Of a stretch of DNA of 39,523 bases, positions 1-8,180 are shown one piece after another. Each line of letters starts with the position of its first letter. The first letter of the stretch is position 1. The stretch lies in the NCBI GenBank assembly GCA_947472765.1, contig CANJCM010000040.1, positions 1 through 39,523 on the forward strand, given 5' to 3'. The stretch is from Opitutia bacterium. Lineage in GTDB: Bacteria; Verrucomicrobiota; Verrucomicrobiia; Opitutales; Opitutaceae. A program made the translations under genes and the position numbers. The notes beneath the pieces are model-generated. The model ran no database searches and was not told the origin of the DNA. It saw only the letters and a program-made list of their open reading frames with translations.

Positions 1-291
1 CGGGGCCCCGCTTATTCGCTGGCGGATGGGACCACGTTGATCTCCGGCGGCAGCAATGGAACCAACATCAGCATCGATTCCATGGGGCGGATTGTGACCG
101 CCGATTCGCTCGTCCGCCTGGATGCAAATGGTGATCTCTCGGCGATCCAGCCGACCTTGGATCCCGGATTCAATCAGACGCTCGGCGTCGCAGTCTACCT
201 TTCGCTGGGTGCGATTCCCGAGCCGTCAACGTACGCATTGCTCGCGGGATTGGCCTTCCTCGGGGTGGCAATTTGGAGCCGCCGGAAGTGA
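1..291 (+). CDS. C-terminal part of a PEP-CTERM sorting-signal protein (5' end outside window)
   Basis: The frame is open from the first base to TGA at 289-291, so this is the end of a longer gene. The last ~26 residues read AIPEPSTYALLAGLAFLGV and then a short polar WSRRK tail. That is the three-part PEP-CTERM signal: a Pro-Glu-Pro motif, one hydrophobic helix and a basic end. Proteins of this family are exported and are thought to be cut and anchored by an exosortase during delivery to the envelope or exopolysaccharide. The preceding residues are Gly/Ser/Thr-rich, as in beta-rich secreted proteins, but too little remains to name a function. A TTG at 37 could be taken as a start, but the frame runs upstream of it. 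The EpsI-family gene at 28005 is a functional link within the window. Confidence 0.85.
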   Translation, partial: RGPAYSLADGTTLISGGSNGTNISIDSMGRIVTADSLVRLDANGDLSAIQPTLDPGFNQTLGVAVYLSLGAIPEPSTYALLAGLAFLGVAIWSRRK

Positions 292-304
292 GCCCGGCGG
301 GCTC
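290..304 (+). other. Perfect short stem-loop overlapping the stop codon
   Basis: GAGCCC, GGC loop, GGGCTC form a 6-bp perfect hairpin that begins inside the TGA stop. No T-run follows, so a Rho-independent terminator is only weakly supported. Confidence 0.3.
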
Positions 305-313
305 TCGTTCCCT

Positions 314-339
314 GTAGGGCGGGCGCTCGCCGCCGGGCC
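314..339 (+). repeat. REP-like palindrome with GTAG prefix
   Basis: GTAG at 314-317 is followed by GGCGGGCG, CTCG, CCGCCGGGCC, which folds into a GC-rich hairpin. The same GTAGGGC...CTCG/CTCGC layout recurs at 34554 and 39372 and, reversed, at 31555-31583 and 35352-35376. A GTAG tetranucleotide before an imperfect palindrome is the layout known for REP elements mobilised by RAYT (Y1) transposases. Confidence 0.5.
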
Positions 340-341
340 CC

Positions 342-828
342 TTTTGAGTCACGGGCGCCCCGACCGCTGCTTCTGTCCGTATGGCCCTTCCGCTGCCCTC
401 CTAGCCGTCCTTCGAGATTCGAATCCCTCTCTCTCCGCCAGGCCTATAGCGGAGAGCCGCACGGTCCTGCCACAGTCCTGTCAGTTTGTCGGATTTCGAT
501 CGTGAAGACGCAACAAAGGCCCTGCCGATCCCGCGGGATCTGAAGCTCACGTTTCACCAGGCTGCCGAATTTCCCTCAAGCACCTGCGTCCAGATGCGGG
601 TAATAGGACCAAGTCACGTGCGGGAGCAGTTGGTGGATTCAGGCTCAAACTTAGCTGGAACGGGCTAGGGACCGCCGCGAAGAGGTTACCGCCGTCACCC
701 ACACTCTTGACCGGCTCTGCCCCTCTTTTTCCATTCTACCTCGTCTAAAGGTGGCCAAGTACGCCCTTGCTCCGGGGTAGCGGCCCTCGGTTTCCGGTAA
801 CGCCGCACTTTTGGTGTTGGGTTATGAC
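342..828. other. Gap without a recognisable gene
   Basis: No convincing reading frame, RNA gene or repeat was seen. Short open frames exist on both strands, but none carries a recognisable motif or a ribosome-binding site. The stretch separates the PEP-CTERM gene end from a degenerate PEP-CTERM tail, so it may be decayed coding DNA. Confidence 0.5.
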
Positions 829-948
829 CTAGCGGCAGCCAGTGACCATCTGCCTCCGCTGCCTGATTCGACGTATGCCCGCGGAAAGCAATAAGGACCC
901 AGCCAGGAGCGTAGCATAGGTGGATTGCTCTGGAATGACACTGCGATT
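829..948 (-). pseudogene. Degenerate PEP-CTERM tail
   Basis: Read on the minus strand, this frame gives VIPEQSTYATLLAGSLLLSA, then GIRRIRQRRQ and a stop a few residues later. It keeps the layout of a PEP-CTERM signal (IPE-STYA, about 14 hydrophobic residues, an Arg-rich end), but the second proline of the PEP motif is Gln and extra residues follow the basic tail. The upstream part of the frame does not look like a secreted beta-rich protein, and no credible start precedes it. It is most simply the 3' remnant of a second PEP-CTERM gene on the opposite strand to the one at 1-291. A chance match is possible, but the match spans the whole signal. Confidence 0.55.
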
Positions 949-1087
949 CCCCATCTTTTTTCCAATTGAGCGACGCCCATGAGCGCTTCGCCGCTTTCGT
1001 TTTGAACTCGCACACTGTTCTTGTGGCCGCAATCGGCCTTACGTCAGTAGGTGCGCAGATGCAACTGACGTTACATACGTGGGACGG

Positions 1088-2206
1088 TTAGAAGTATTTC
1101 TTCCAAAACATTTTTCCTAAAACAATGCCAGGTTTCTCCAACAAGCGAAAAGAAGCATACGCTAAACCTATTAAAATAGATCCAATAGTTGGCCAAACAA
1201 TACTCGGGTAAAGAATTTTATCCAATACATATCTCATTAATGGAATGAGAGGCTGATGCCATAAATATAGGGAATAACTAACTAATCCGACGAACTGAAT
1301 CCCCAAATATACCGGCCGTGGTTTCAATGGATTCTCAAGGAGATAATCCAACGCAACTGCAGACAGTAGAGAAAATAAAGAAAATGAAAAGACGGTCATC
1401 GGCTTCCATAATGTACTAAGCAAAAACAATACGGACAAAATACTAACCCATAAACCACGACAACGAAAAGCGTTTCGCTTTGCAAAGAACTGCTCAGCAA
1501 CCATTGCCCCTAAGCACCAATCAAACCAAGTTGTAAACGGCGAACAAAAGCTAGCTGTGATTAAGTGATCAGGTAACTCGAAAAACCATAAAAAAACTAA
1601 TCTAAATATAAATCCTATTGAGAATGCAATTTTTAGCACCCATTCCATTCCTCCTTTCTCTCTTAGCAACAACACAAATGGATATAGCAGATACAATTGG
1701 AATTCAACGGCGATGCTCCAAAACGAAGCATTTATTCCAAAAAAATGATTCTGTTCCAGATTGTGCAGCAGAAAGGCATGACTCAAAAACTGCTTAAGGT
1801 TAAAGTGAGGAGCGAAAATGAATCCATCGAGAAGAGTAAATGCAATAAGTGCCACCAAATAGGCTGGGTAAATACGCCAAAAACGTCTCCAGAAGAACGA
1901 AAAAGTCGTGTGCGTTCGAGCTGTGAGGAAAGAATAGTGGATGCAAAATCCGCTGAGGACAAAGAACAGGGAAACACCCGCCCAGCCAAACGACAATATA
2001 TGCAGTCCAATCACCTTGGGGCCCTCTATTGAATTAGCGGAGCGGAACCATCCTTCCCACGGAATAAAAAATCCATAAATAGGACCCATTGCATGGTAAA
2101 ATACTACGGAAATGATGGCCAGACCCCGCAATAAATCAATTGAAGGAAGCTTGTTATCTGGCCTTATGCCGTCTGACGGCGAAGATGTCGTATGTGTTGC
2201 GGTCAT
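1088..2206 (-). CDS. Acyltransferase 3 family membrane protein (OafA/YrhL-like)
   Basis: Members of this family are multi-pass membrane enzymes that O-acylate sugars of surface polysaccharides. The N-terminal signature is clear: PSIDLLRGLAIISVVFYHA, carrying the family's conserved Arg and His, then GVSLFFVLSGFCI and a basic RRFWRIYPAYL segment. About ten hydrophobic helices follow, including SYSLYLWHQPL near the C terminus. Chosen start is ATG 2206, with the domain beginning about 20 residues later. An in-frame TTG at 2293 would add 29 residues of non-family sequence, and neither start has a clear ribosome-binding site. The gene is visibly AT-rich against GC-rich flanks and lies between decayed genes, so recent acquisition is likely. 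The substrate may be the polymer made downstream; that is inference. Confidence 0.88.
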   Translation of the reverse strand: MTATHTTSSPSDGIRPDNKLPSIDLLRGLAIISVVFYHAMGPIYGFFIPWEGWFRSANSIEGPKVIGLHILSFGWAGVSLFFVLSGFCIHYSFLTARTHTTFSFFWRRFWRIYPAYLVALIAFTLLDGFIFAPHFNLKQFLSHAFLLHNLEQNHFFGINASFWSIAVEFQLYLLYPFVLLLREKGGMEWVLKIAFSIGFIFRLVFLWFFELPDHLITASFCSPFTTWFDWCLGAMVAEQFFAKRNAFRCRGLWVSILSVLFLLSTLWKPMTVFSFSLFSLLSAVALDYLLENPLKPRPVYLGIQFVGLVSYSLYLWHQPLIPLMRYVLDKILYPSIVWPTIGSILIGLAYASFRLLEKPGIVLGKMFWKKYF

Positions 2207-2299
2207 GAACTTGTTGGCATTCACCAGAGAATCTACGATGTAAGTTGGGGGCTGTAAGTAGAAATCGGCACTGTCTTGATTGGAAGTAATCAATCAACA

Positions 2300-2601
2300 T
2301 TAATCTTTATTGTAGGCTACCGCTTTCTGGGATAGCGTTCGTTGATGGGGTTTGCGGTTCTTCTCCAGCTCACGTTTCCTCTGCTGAACGGCACGAGCTC
2401 GTTGGAGCTTCTCTTATTCGATAGCGATGAGCGCTTGCAGGCGGTGGATACGCGACTGGATTTGGAAGATTTGCGTCTGTTCGGCGAACCCCTCTGCGAC
2501 CAAGGCTGATAAAAGTATTCTCACGCGACCTGCCTCCACCTTGGCGACTTATCCATCTTCTTGGACACATTGGAGAGATGACGACGGGTCTCATAGACCA
2601 T
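2300..2601 (-). pseudogene. Broken small alpha-helical protein, family not recognised
   Basis: From ATG 2601 (minus) the reading is MVYETRRHLSNVSKKMDK. A frame change near 2545 then continues as KVEAGRVRILLSALVAEGF, then AEQTQIFQIQSRIHRLQ, to a TAA at 2414-2416. The same frame goes on as EKLQRARAVQQRKRELEKN to a stop at 2300-2302. Joined, the pieces make one Gln/Arg-rich, probably coiled-coil protein of about 100 residues disabled by one frameshift and one nonsense codon. It sits just upstream of the acyltransferase gene and beside a transposase remnant. I do not recognise the family. Continuity of composition across the breaks is the only evidence that this was a gene. Confidence 0.4.
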
Positions 2602-2789
2602 CGCCGCTAGCCGCCCAACCCTCTGACCGACCGAAGATCAACGACACGGATGGGACGGAAAAGAATGGGGGGCTCGGAAACCTACTCCCTTCGGGACGGG
2701 CATGATGGCGGAGTTGTATCCGTCGGAAAGAGACGGCCCACCCTGAGTTTTCCGTTCCCTGTTGGTTGAATGAACCTCCTCTGGAAGCC

Positions 2790-3047
2790 GTGCGCCTCTG
2801 GCAAAGCAGCCGAGAGTCGGTGGAGAAGACGACCCACGAGCTCGGGATTAGCATGTTCAACCTCTACAAGTTGAAGCGGCAGGGCCTGGTGCGCCGGGCC
2901 GCGGGGGCGCTGCCGCCTTGGAAGCCTTCCCGCGCGTAGGCTCGCTACCGCGTCTTCGACTACATCGAGACGTTTTATAACCGTTCCCGTCGCCACTCCG
3001 TTCTCCAATACCAGAGCCCTCTCGACTACGAATCCAACCTCAGCTAG
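2790..3047 (+). mobile_element. Remnant of an IS3-family transposase (orfA start fused to orfB end)
   Basis: The plus-strand frame reads VRLWQSSRESVEKTTHELGI, then SMFNLYKLKRQ, which is the helix-turn-helix start of an IS3-type OrfA. After a TAG at 2937-2939 the same frame reads YRVFDYIETFYNRSRRHSVL and QYQSPLDYESN to a stop at 3045-3047. The second part is the typical end of the OrfB integrase (DYIE-FYN-R-RHS-L-Y-SP). The middle of the element, including the DDE catalytic core, is deleted, so it cannot be active alone. Sequence around 3069-3095 may be the right terminal repeat; no matching left end was found. Confidence 0.75.
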
Positions 3048-3525
3048 CTACATCTCAACACGCCCAACGCGTGTCCGAAATATCCGGGGAAGCACAGCCC
3101 CCGGTCTTGTATAATCCACCAGGATGGCGCTGACCAAGCCGCTGAGTAGAAGCCAGCTGAGGGCTAGGACGGGGCGTAGCATTTGGGCCCAATTTACATG
3201 ATGCCACCGCGGCAGCATTCCCGCCTTAATCGGGGGCAGACGTTGCTCAACCTTTAAGAAGGACGTCCCGCGTTATTGCCACAAAGAATTGCGACTAGGC
3301 TAGTTGATTCTAGGCCACGACCCCAGGCAGCTGCGCGTGCTAGGATGGCTTACAAGTGATTCGATTGCGTTCAGTTCTATTCCAGATCGCCTCAAGCGAT
3401 CATTCAGGCGTTTCTGCTATGGAACTCCCGAGTGCCTCCAGCAGCGGGACTTTGGCAAAATTCGCGGAGAAGATAGGCAGGTACGGTGTGCATCTTTCAC
3501 GCTCTTCGCGGTGAAAACGATTGGG
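3048..3525. other. Gap without a recognisable gene
   Basis: About 480 bases lie between the transposase remnant and the 3' end of the large repeat-protein gene. No supported gene, RNA or clear terminator was seen. The first ~50 bases may belong to the IS3 element's right end. Confidence 0.5.
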
Positions 3526-6500
3526 CTAGAATTTCGTCACCGTCACGCGGTAGCTAATCCCGCCCGGGTCGATGGCCGCCCCCGTGACATTGGTCGCGCG
3601 GACCGTCACCGTGTTCGCGGCGGAGACGATCCCGTGCAGCACGAGTCCGGCCGTCGAAAAGGCCCCACCTGCCTCAGTGATGTTGACGGCATTGCCCAGC
3701 GTCGCGCCGGAGACTGCTACGGCGAGATCCTGCACACCCCCGCTGGCCGCAATTGCCGGGAAGTTGAGCGAAGTTACCACCGACAGAATTCCGGTGACCG
3801 GAGCGGAGGTGCTGCCCGTCCCGACCGCGAGCGAACCCGTGCTGACCCGGCCCGAAACACCGATGCCGCCGACAAACGTCGCGCTTCCGGTGGTCGTGGA
3901 ACTCGACGCAATCCCATTTACGACCTTTAAGGGAACGGTTTCGAGCTTTGCCGAGCTGGGCGTCAGGGTGAAATAGTCGCTATTGCCGAGCCGGAGGGCG
4001 ACCGTGCCGCCTGAGGAGGCATTGAGGATCGTGGTGGCGGCCGTTCCAGAGAGCGCGGCGTTGGCCGCTGTCGGCAGACCGCCATCAGCGAACCAGAGTC
4101 CAGGCACGCCGGAGACCGTGGTGCCGCTCAGTCTCAAGGTCGCAGTCGAGGCCGCCGTCGGCACGAGCATAAAGTCGTCGCCGACAAAAAATTTCTTCTG
4201 GACCGCGGCGCCCCCACTGACGACCAATGCCCCGGAGGCCGTCGACGTACTCGCGGTCGCGGCACTTACCGTCACGGCGCCTGCAGTCGTCAATCCCGAC
4301 GCCACGGCGACGCTGCCGCTTCCGCTCGGTGTCAGGGTGATATTCTGGTTCGTACCGCTTGCCGTAAGAGAGAGGCTGCCGGAGGACCCGGCAATCGCGC
4401 CGCCTCCCGATAGGTTCAGCGCGGCATTGTAGGACTGAGTCCCGCTATAGGTCGCCGGCCCGGCGAGAATGACCCGCCCGTTGCCGCTCGGCGTCAGCGT
4501 GATGTCCTGGTTGATGCCACCGGCCGAGATGGAAATGGGGCCGCCCGCGCCAATTACTCCTGTATTGGTGAAGTTCAGGGCGCCTCCGATAGTCTGGGTT
4601 CCGGCAAGGCCAAATCCCCCGCTGACAACCAGTGCGCCGGTGGCGGTGGATGTACTCGTGGTGGTCGCACTCGTGGAGATTCGACCTCCCGCAGTGATTC
4701 CCGAAGAGGTGGCAACTGTGCCAGCGCCAGTTGGCGTGAGTGTAACGTCCTGGTCTATGCCTCCCGCCGAGACCACTGCAGCGCCTGCGAAGCGAATCGA
4801 TCCGCCGATATATTGATCGCCGGCGAGTCCCATGCCGCCACCGACAACGAGAGCACCCGAGGCAACTGAGGTGCTGGCGGTTGTTGAAGTCAGCCTCACC
4901 GCGCCATCTGAGGAATTGATAACGAGTCGGTCCGTGGCACCTCCTGCTGTAAGCCGGAGACCGGCTTGCGAACGAACCACGAAGTCTTGCGTCAGTGAAT
5001 TCGTTGAAAGTGCTCCATTGGCGCTGGCTATGCCGATCGTGCCATATTGGGTGCTGTTCGCAGAATTATAGAAGCCGATTTCATTGATGTTGCCCGCGTC
5101 ATTTGCGATGCGAAGGCGTCCGCCGAACGTGCCTGTAGAGCCTGTATTAATGGCTCCTCCAATACCCACGCCCCCGGCAACCGTCATCGCGCCGGTGATT
5201 GTAGAAATGGAAGCCCGATTATTGGATGATGTGAAAGGCTGGTTCGTGGTTATGCCGGCGCCCGACGCATTGAATCTCGCCATTTCGCCGACACCACCGA
5301 CGGAAAACACAATGTCCCCATTTGGTGCTGAGCCGTTGGCGCCTGTGGAAACCTGCAACTCACGGCCATTGCCTCCCCCCATTAGCAGCATGCCGTAGGT
5401 CGAATTTGATATGTTTCCTGAATTATATAGTACTATTGAAGAAGCTGTGTTTGTGGTGCCCGATGGGGCTATGTTAAGGGCCACCGGCGTATTGACCGTC
5501 GATGTCGTTATAAGATTGGACGCCGCCTGTAATGTAATGGAGCCTGAAATCGTCGGCGAAGTGATGCTCGGCGAGCTAATGGTAGGGGCGACAAGGGTCT
5601 TGGCTGAAAGCGTTTGAATTGCATTATCAAGCACAACATTGCCTGAGGCGTCCGGCCACGTCATTGTCCGGTTTGTGGTGTGAGCACTAGTGTCCAAAGC
5701 CCGCACAAACCCATCGGTGGTTTTCCATGAAAGCCGATTGTTGGAGTCGAAATACAAGGTGTCATATCCCGCGACAGTGGCGGGCGGATTAGCCTGCTGA
5801 GACATGCTCAAGTACCCCGAAACCTTAGCCCCTGAACTCGAAATTCTAAACCGCTCTGCGCCATCCGCGAAGGCGACGATGTTGCGATCCATATCCGCAA
5901 CCGTCGAAAACCCGGAGATATCGATGTAGGTCTTAGGCAACCAGGTTCCGCCCCCGCCAGCGCTCAGTCGCAGGAACCCGTCGACATTTCCAGGCGTCTG
6001 ACGGGAATGGCCCCAGATTTCGCCCGGAATGGGCGTCACAGACGCCGCCGGTCGCGCCGAGCTGTTGTCGAGATTCCCGTCCAATCGTAGCGGCGAAGAA
6101 TTAAATGTAATGCCCTGACCGTTTGTCCCCATGCTAATCCGATTATTAGAATCAAGTTGGAGCACGGCTACGTCTGCTGTATCTGCGGCATTGCGTACGG
6201 CGTAGTATCCGCCAGAGGTGATATGGTCCGGAGAGATAAGGGAATTTATTCCTGTATTAAGCGATCCGCTGGGAAATACCTGGAATGACCCAGTCCAACC
6301 CGTGCTCGTGGCTCCGCTAGCCGGAAAGTATGAAACCTGAAAAAGCCGGTCGCCCTGTCCATTGTCACGTTCAGCATTCAGATGCCACTCATCCATACGG
6401 CCGCTGCTGTCCCCGACCAACTGATAGTAATCGTGCTCCATCTGGAAGTAAAACTTCCGTGCCCCAGTCACTCCCGATGTATTGACTATTTTATTTCCAC

Positions 6501-7344
6501 CGGCGAAAGCGTTAAAACCCCAAAGGAAAATCGTGTCGTTTTCGACAGCGGGCCCACCGAAGCTCGTAGTGTCGCTGGTGATAACCCATGGCGCGCCCGA
6601 CCGGTGTGCAGTCGGAAAAAGGATGGACAAGGCCTTTGTCCCTCCTCCACCCGGGATTCCGCTTCCTTCGCTCAGATTGTTCGAGGCTGCGAATAGAATA
6701 GAATCAACCGGAGAATACTGAGTTCTGAGTTGCGCCAAGGAACCCCCTCCCGGTGTGAGGGCTAAAACGCCCAAACTTTCCCGTCCGATCGTGACGCTGC
6801 CGCCGCTGGGCGCCTGGAGGGTTAGAGCCGCCGCGTTTTCCGCGGTGATATTGGAAATCAGAGGGGCAACAAGAGTTTTCCCGGTAAGGGTCTGATTCCC
6901 GGAGGTAAGCACGACTGTGGAGGGAAACGAAGCCAGTGATGAACTTAAGTCGATTACGCTACCTGCTTCCGCGACGAGACGGGAGCCACTGGTGAATGTC
7001 AGCGTTCCGGTTCCTAATATCTGGCTATTTGACCCTGCGAAGGAAACATTCGTCAGAGCCAGGTTCGCTGGCAGGGCGAGAGTGGCATTGAATAAATCCA
7101 CAACGCTCCCGACTTCGGCCGAAAAGGTGGAACCAGCTGCCAGCGCGAGCACCGCATCGTTGGTCAAGGCGTTCCCCGTTCCGGCTAGTTGTACGTTTGA
7201 AAAAATAGTTTGGCCTGATGCAGCCCCCGAAATGGCGAGTATCGTGCACAGCAATACGCCTAATAAGGTGAGGCTCTTGGGTGCGGATCCAAACCTTAGG
7301 TCACTTAGTCGCTGCCAGAGGCGCCGATATGTCGGTAAGTTCAT
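3526..7344 (-). CDS. Large secreted beta-repeat protein with phage-fibre-like repeats
   Basis: This is a 1272-residue Ser/Thr/Gly/Ala-rich protein. Residues 1-44 are a signal peptide: Arg-rich start, then a hydrophobic stretch and a likely cut at ASG-Q. Residues 45-200 hold beta-helix-like sequence with QTLTGKTLVAP, and a related QTLSAKTLVAPT recurs near 577. Residues 250-560 form a mixed domain whose phrases recall tail-fibre proteins, such as LYFDSNNRLSWKTTDG. From about 715 on, two motifs alternate: TGALVVSGGxGLAGxQxIGG (near 716, 822, 894, 1031, 1147) and GGINQDITLTPSGNG (near 861, 942, 996, degenerate at 1202). The end (VRATNVTGAAIDPGGI to SYRVTVTKF) resembles a terminal beta domain. There is no PEP-CTERM tail. 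ATG 7344 has no obvious ribosome-binding site. A role as a surface or matrix protein is inferred. Confidence 0.8.
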   Translation of the reverse strand: MNLPTYRRLWQRLSDLRFGSAPKSLTLLGVLLCTILAISGAASGQTIFSNVQLAGTGNALTNDAVLALAAGSTFSAEVGSVVDLFNATLALPANLALTNVSFAGSNSQILGTGTLTFTSGSRLVAEAGSVIDLSSSLASFPSTVVLTSGNQTLTGKTLVAPLISNITAENAAALTLQAPSGGSVTIGRESLGVLALTPGGGSLAQLRTQYSPVDSILFAASNNLSEGSGIPGGGGTKALSILFPTAHRSGAPWVITSDTTSFGGPAVENDTIFLWGFNAFAGGNKIVNTSGVTGARKFYFQMEHDYYQLVGDSSGRMDEWHLNAERDNGQGDRLFQVSYFPASGATSTGWTGSFQVFPSGSLNTGINSLISPDHITSGGYYAVRNAADTADVAVLQLDSNNRISMGTNGQGITFNSSPLRLDGNLDNSSARPAASVTPIPGEIWGHSRQTPGNVDGFLRLSAGGGGTWLPKTYIDISGFSTVADMDRNIVAFADGAERFRISSSGAKVSGYLSMSQQANPPATVAGYDTLYFDSNNRLSWKTTDGFVRALDTSAHTTNRTMTWPDASGNVVLDNAIQTLSAKTLVAPTISSPSITSPTISGSITLQAASNLITTSTVNTPVALNIAPSGTTNTASSIVLYNSGNISNSTYGMLLMGGGNGRELQVSTGANGSAPNGDIVFSVGGVGEMARFNASGAGITTNQPFTSSNNRASISTITGAMTVAGGVGIGGAINTGSTGTFGGRLRIANDAGNINEIGFYNSANSTQYGTIGIASANGALSTNSLTQDFVVRSQAGLRLTAGGATDRLVINSSDGAVRLTSTTASTSVASGALVVGGGMGLAGDQYIGGSIRFAGAAVVSAGGIDQDVTLTPTGAGTVATSSGITAGGRISTSATTTSTSTATGALVVSGGFGLAGTQTIGGALNFTNTGVIGAGGPISISAGGINQDITLTPSGNGRVILAGPATYSGTQSYNAALNLSGGGAIAGSSGSLSLTASGTNQNITLTPSGSGSVAVASGLTTAGAVTVSAATASTSTASGALVVSGGAAVQKKFFVGDDFMLVPTAASTATLRLSGTTVSGVPGLWFADGGLPTAANAALSGTAATTILNASSGGTVALRLGNSDYFTLTPSSAKLETVPLKVVNGIASSSTTTGSATFVGGIGVSGRVSTGSLAVGTGSTSAPVTGILSVVTSLNFPAIAASGGVQDLAVAVSGATLGNAVNITEAGGAFSTAGLVLHGIVSAANTVTVRATNVTGAAIDPGGISYRVTVTKF

Positions 7345-7387
7345 TTTTGCTTGAACTCAGGACTAAAGGCTCGCTCCGTGGAGCCAA

Positions 7388-7921
7388 GTGGATTCTTCAT
7401 ATCAGTTGCACGTAGGTCGGGCGTTAATCACGCCCTCGCCCCTCACTGAATTTGAAAAGGAGTGCGTTGATCTTTTTGTTGAAGTTGTGGCGGTATGCGG
7501 AGTGCAGCGTTCCGTGGGGCAGATTTACGGGCTGCTGTTTGCATCATCGCACCCTCTGGGTTTTACCGATATCATTGATAAGCTTGGGATTAGCAAAGGA
7601 TCTGCCAGTCAGGGTTTGCAATGGCTCAAGTCCTTGGGCGCGGTGCAAAGTGTCGAAGGGGGGAGCGATCGCCGCGAACGATTCACACCCGAGCTCGGAT
7701 TACGAAAGCTGGTGGCCGGTGTGCTCCGGGATCGAGTCGAGCCATTGGTCGGGGCCGGAGGAGGGCGGATGCGCGCTCTCCGGGATTGCGCGCAGGAAGT
7801 GAATGATAGGGAAGTTCGGAGGTTTTCCCTTCGCCGGGTAAAGCAGTTGGAGACTTGGCGTCGCCAGATGGGGATGTTTTTACCCGTACTGAAGACAATA
7901 CTTGGTCCGGAACGGCAATAG
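7388..7921 (+). CDS. GbsR/MarR-type winged-helix transcriptional regulator
   Basis: The 177-residue protein has the GbsR-like layout. A leading helix (LTEFEKECVDLFVEVV) is followed by a winged helix at about residues 38-85, including SVGQIYGLLFAS, FTDIIDKLGISKGSASQGL for the recognition region, and the wing GAVQSVEGGSDRRERF. The C-terminal helices probably serve dimerisation. GTG 7388 is preceded by GGAG about five bases upstream. The gene is divergent from the large secreted-protein gene with only 43 bases between starts, so it could control that gene, itself, or the polysaccharide locus that begins 260 bases downstream. Its effector is unknown. Confidence 0.8.
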   Translation: MDSSYQLHVGRALITPSPLTEFEKECVDLFVEVVAVCGVQRSVGQIYGLLFASSHPLGFTDIIDKLGISKGSASQGLQWLKSLGAVQSVEGGSDRRERFTPELGLRKLVAGVLRDRVEPLVGAGGGRMRALRDCAQEVNDREVRRFSLRRVKQLETWRRQMGMFLPVLKTILGPERQ

Positions 7922-8180
7922 ACTGATACGCGCAATTTGAGAGTGTTCATACGCTTTGCATCCAGAAGCGACGGGGCGAAGCCATGATTGGCCCTGGAAC
8001 GAGTCGATTTCAGCGTGCTTGGCGAACAACCTGCCGGATACCTGCGTCAATTCGACCAGCCGACGACCACTGCCAGTGGTAGGCGGAGCGCGAGGTCCTT
8101 CTTGCTCGGAATCGTGGTTAATATCTTGTTGATTGCATGCTTGGATTCTTAATTTCAAAGTGAACCGTGAATTGCAAAAA

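Noticed and set aside
486-668. Small plus-strand ORF starting MSDFDREDATKALPIPRDLK
   Set aside because: No recognisable family, no ribosome-binding site and a low-information region; could be decayed coding sequence but not supportable.
1697-2032. Plus-strand ORF within the acyltransferase region
   Set aside because: It is antisense to a clear acyltransferase-3 protein and lacks any motif.
3572-5617. Several plus-strand open frames (Pro/Ala/Val-rich) over the large repeat protein gene
   Set aside because: They mirror the Ala/Gly/Thr-rich repeats of the minus-strand gene, have no ribosome-binding sites and no motif of their own.
3526-7344. Prophage region
   Set aside because: Only the fibre-like repeats suggest a phage; no capsid, portal, terminase, integrase or lysis gene is present and the protein has a signal peptide.
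8126-8155. Promoter for rfbF (TTGTTG with TAATTT 18 bases on)
   Set aside because: Both boxes match the consensus poorly and promoter rules in this phylum are uncertain.
7922-8180. A minus-strand frame (…RRLVELTQVSGRLFAKHAEI…) before rfbF as a possible transposase remnant
   Set aside because: The helix-like sequence is suggestive but matches no family I can name and has no second supporting segment.
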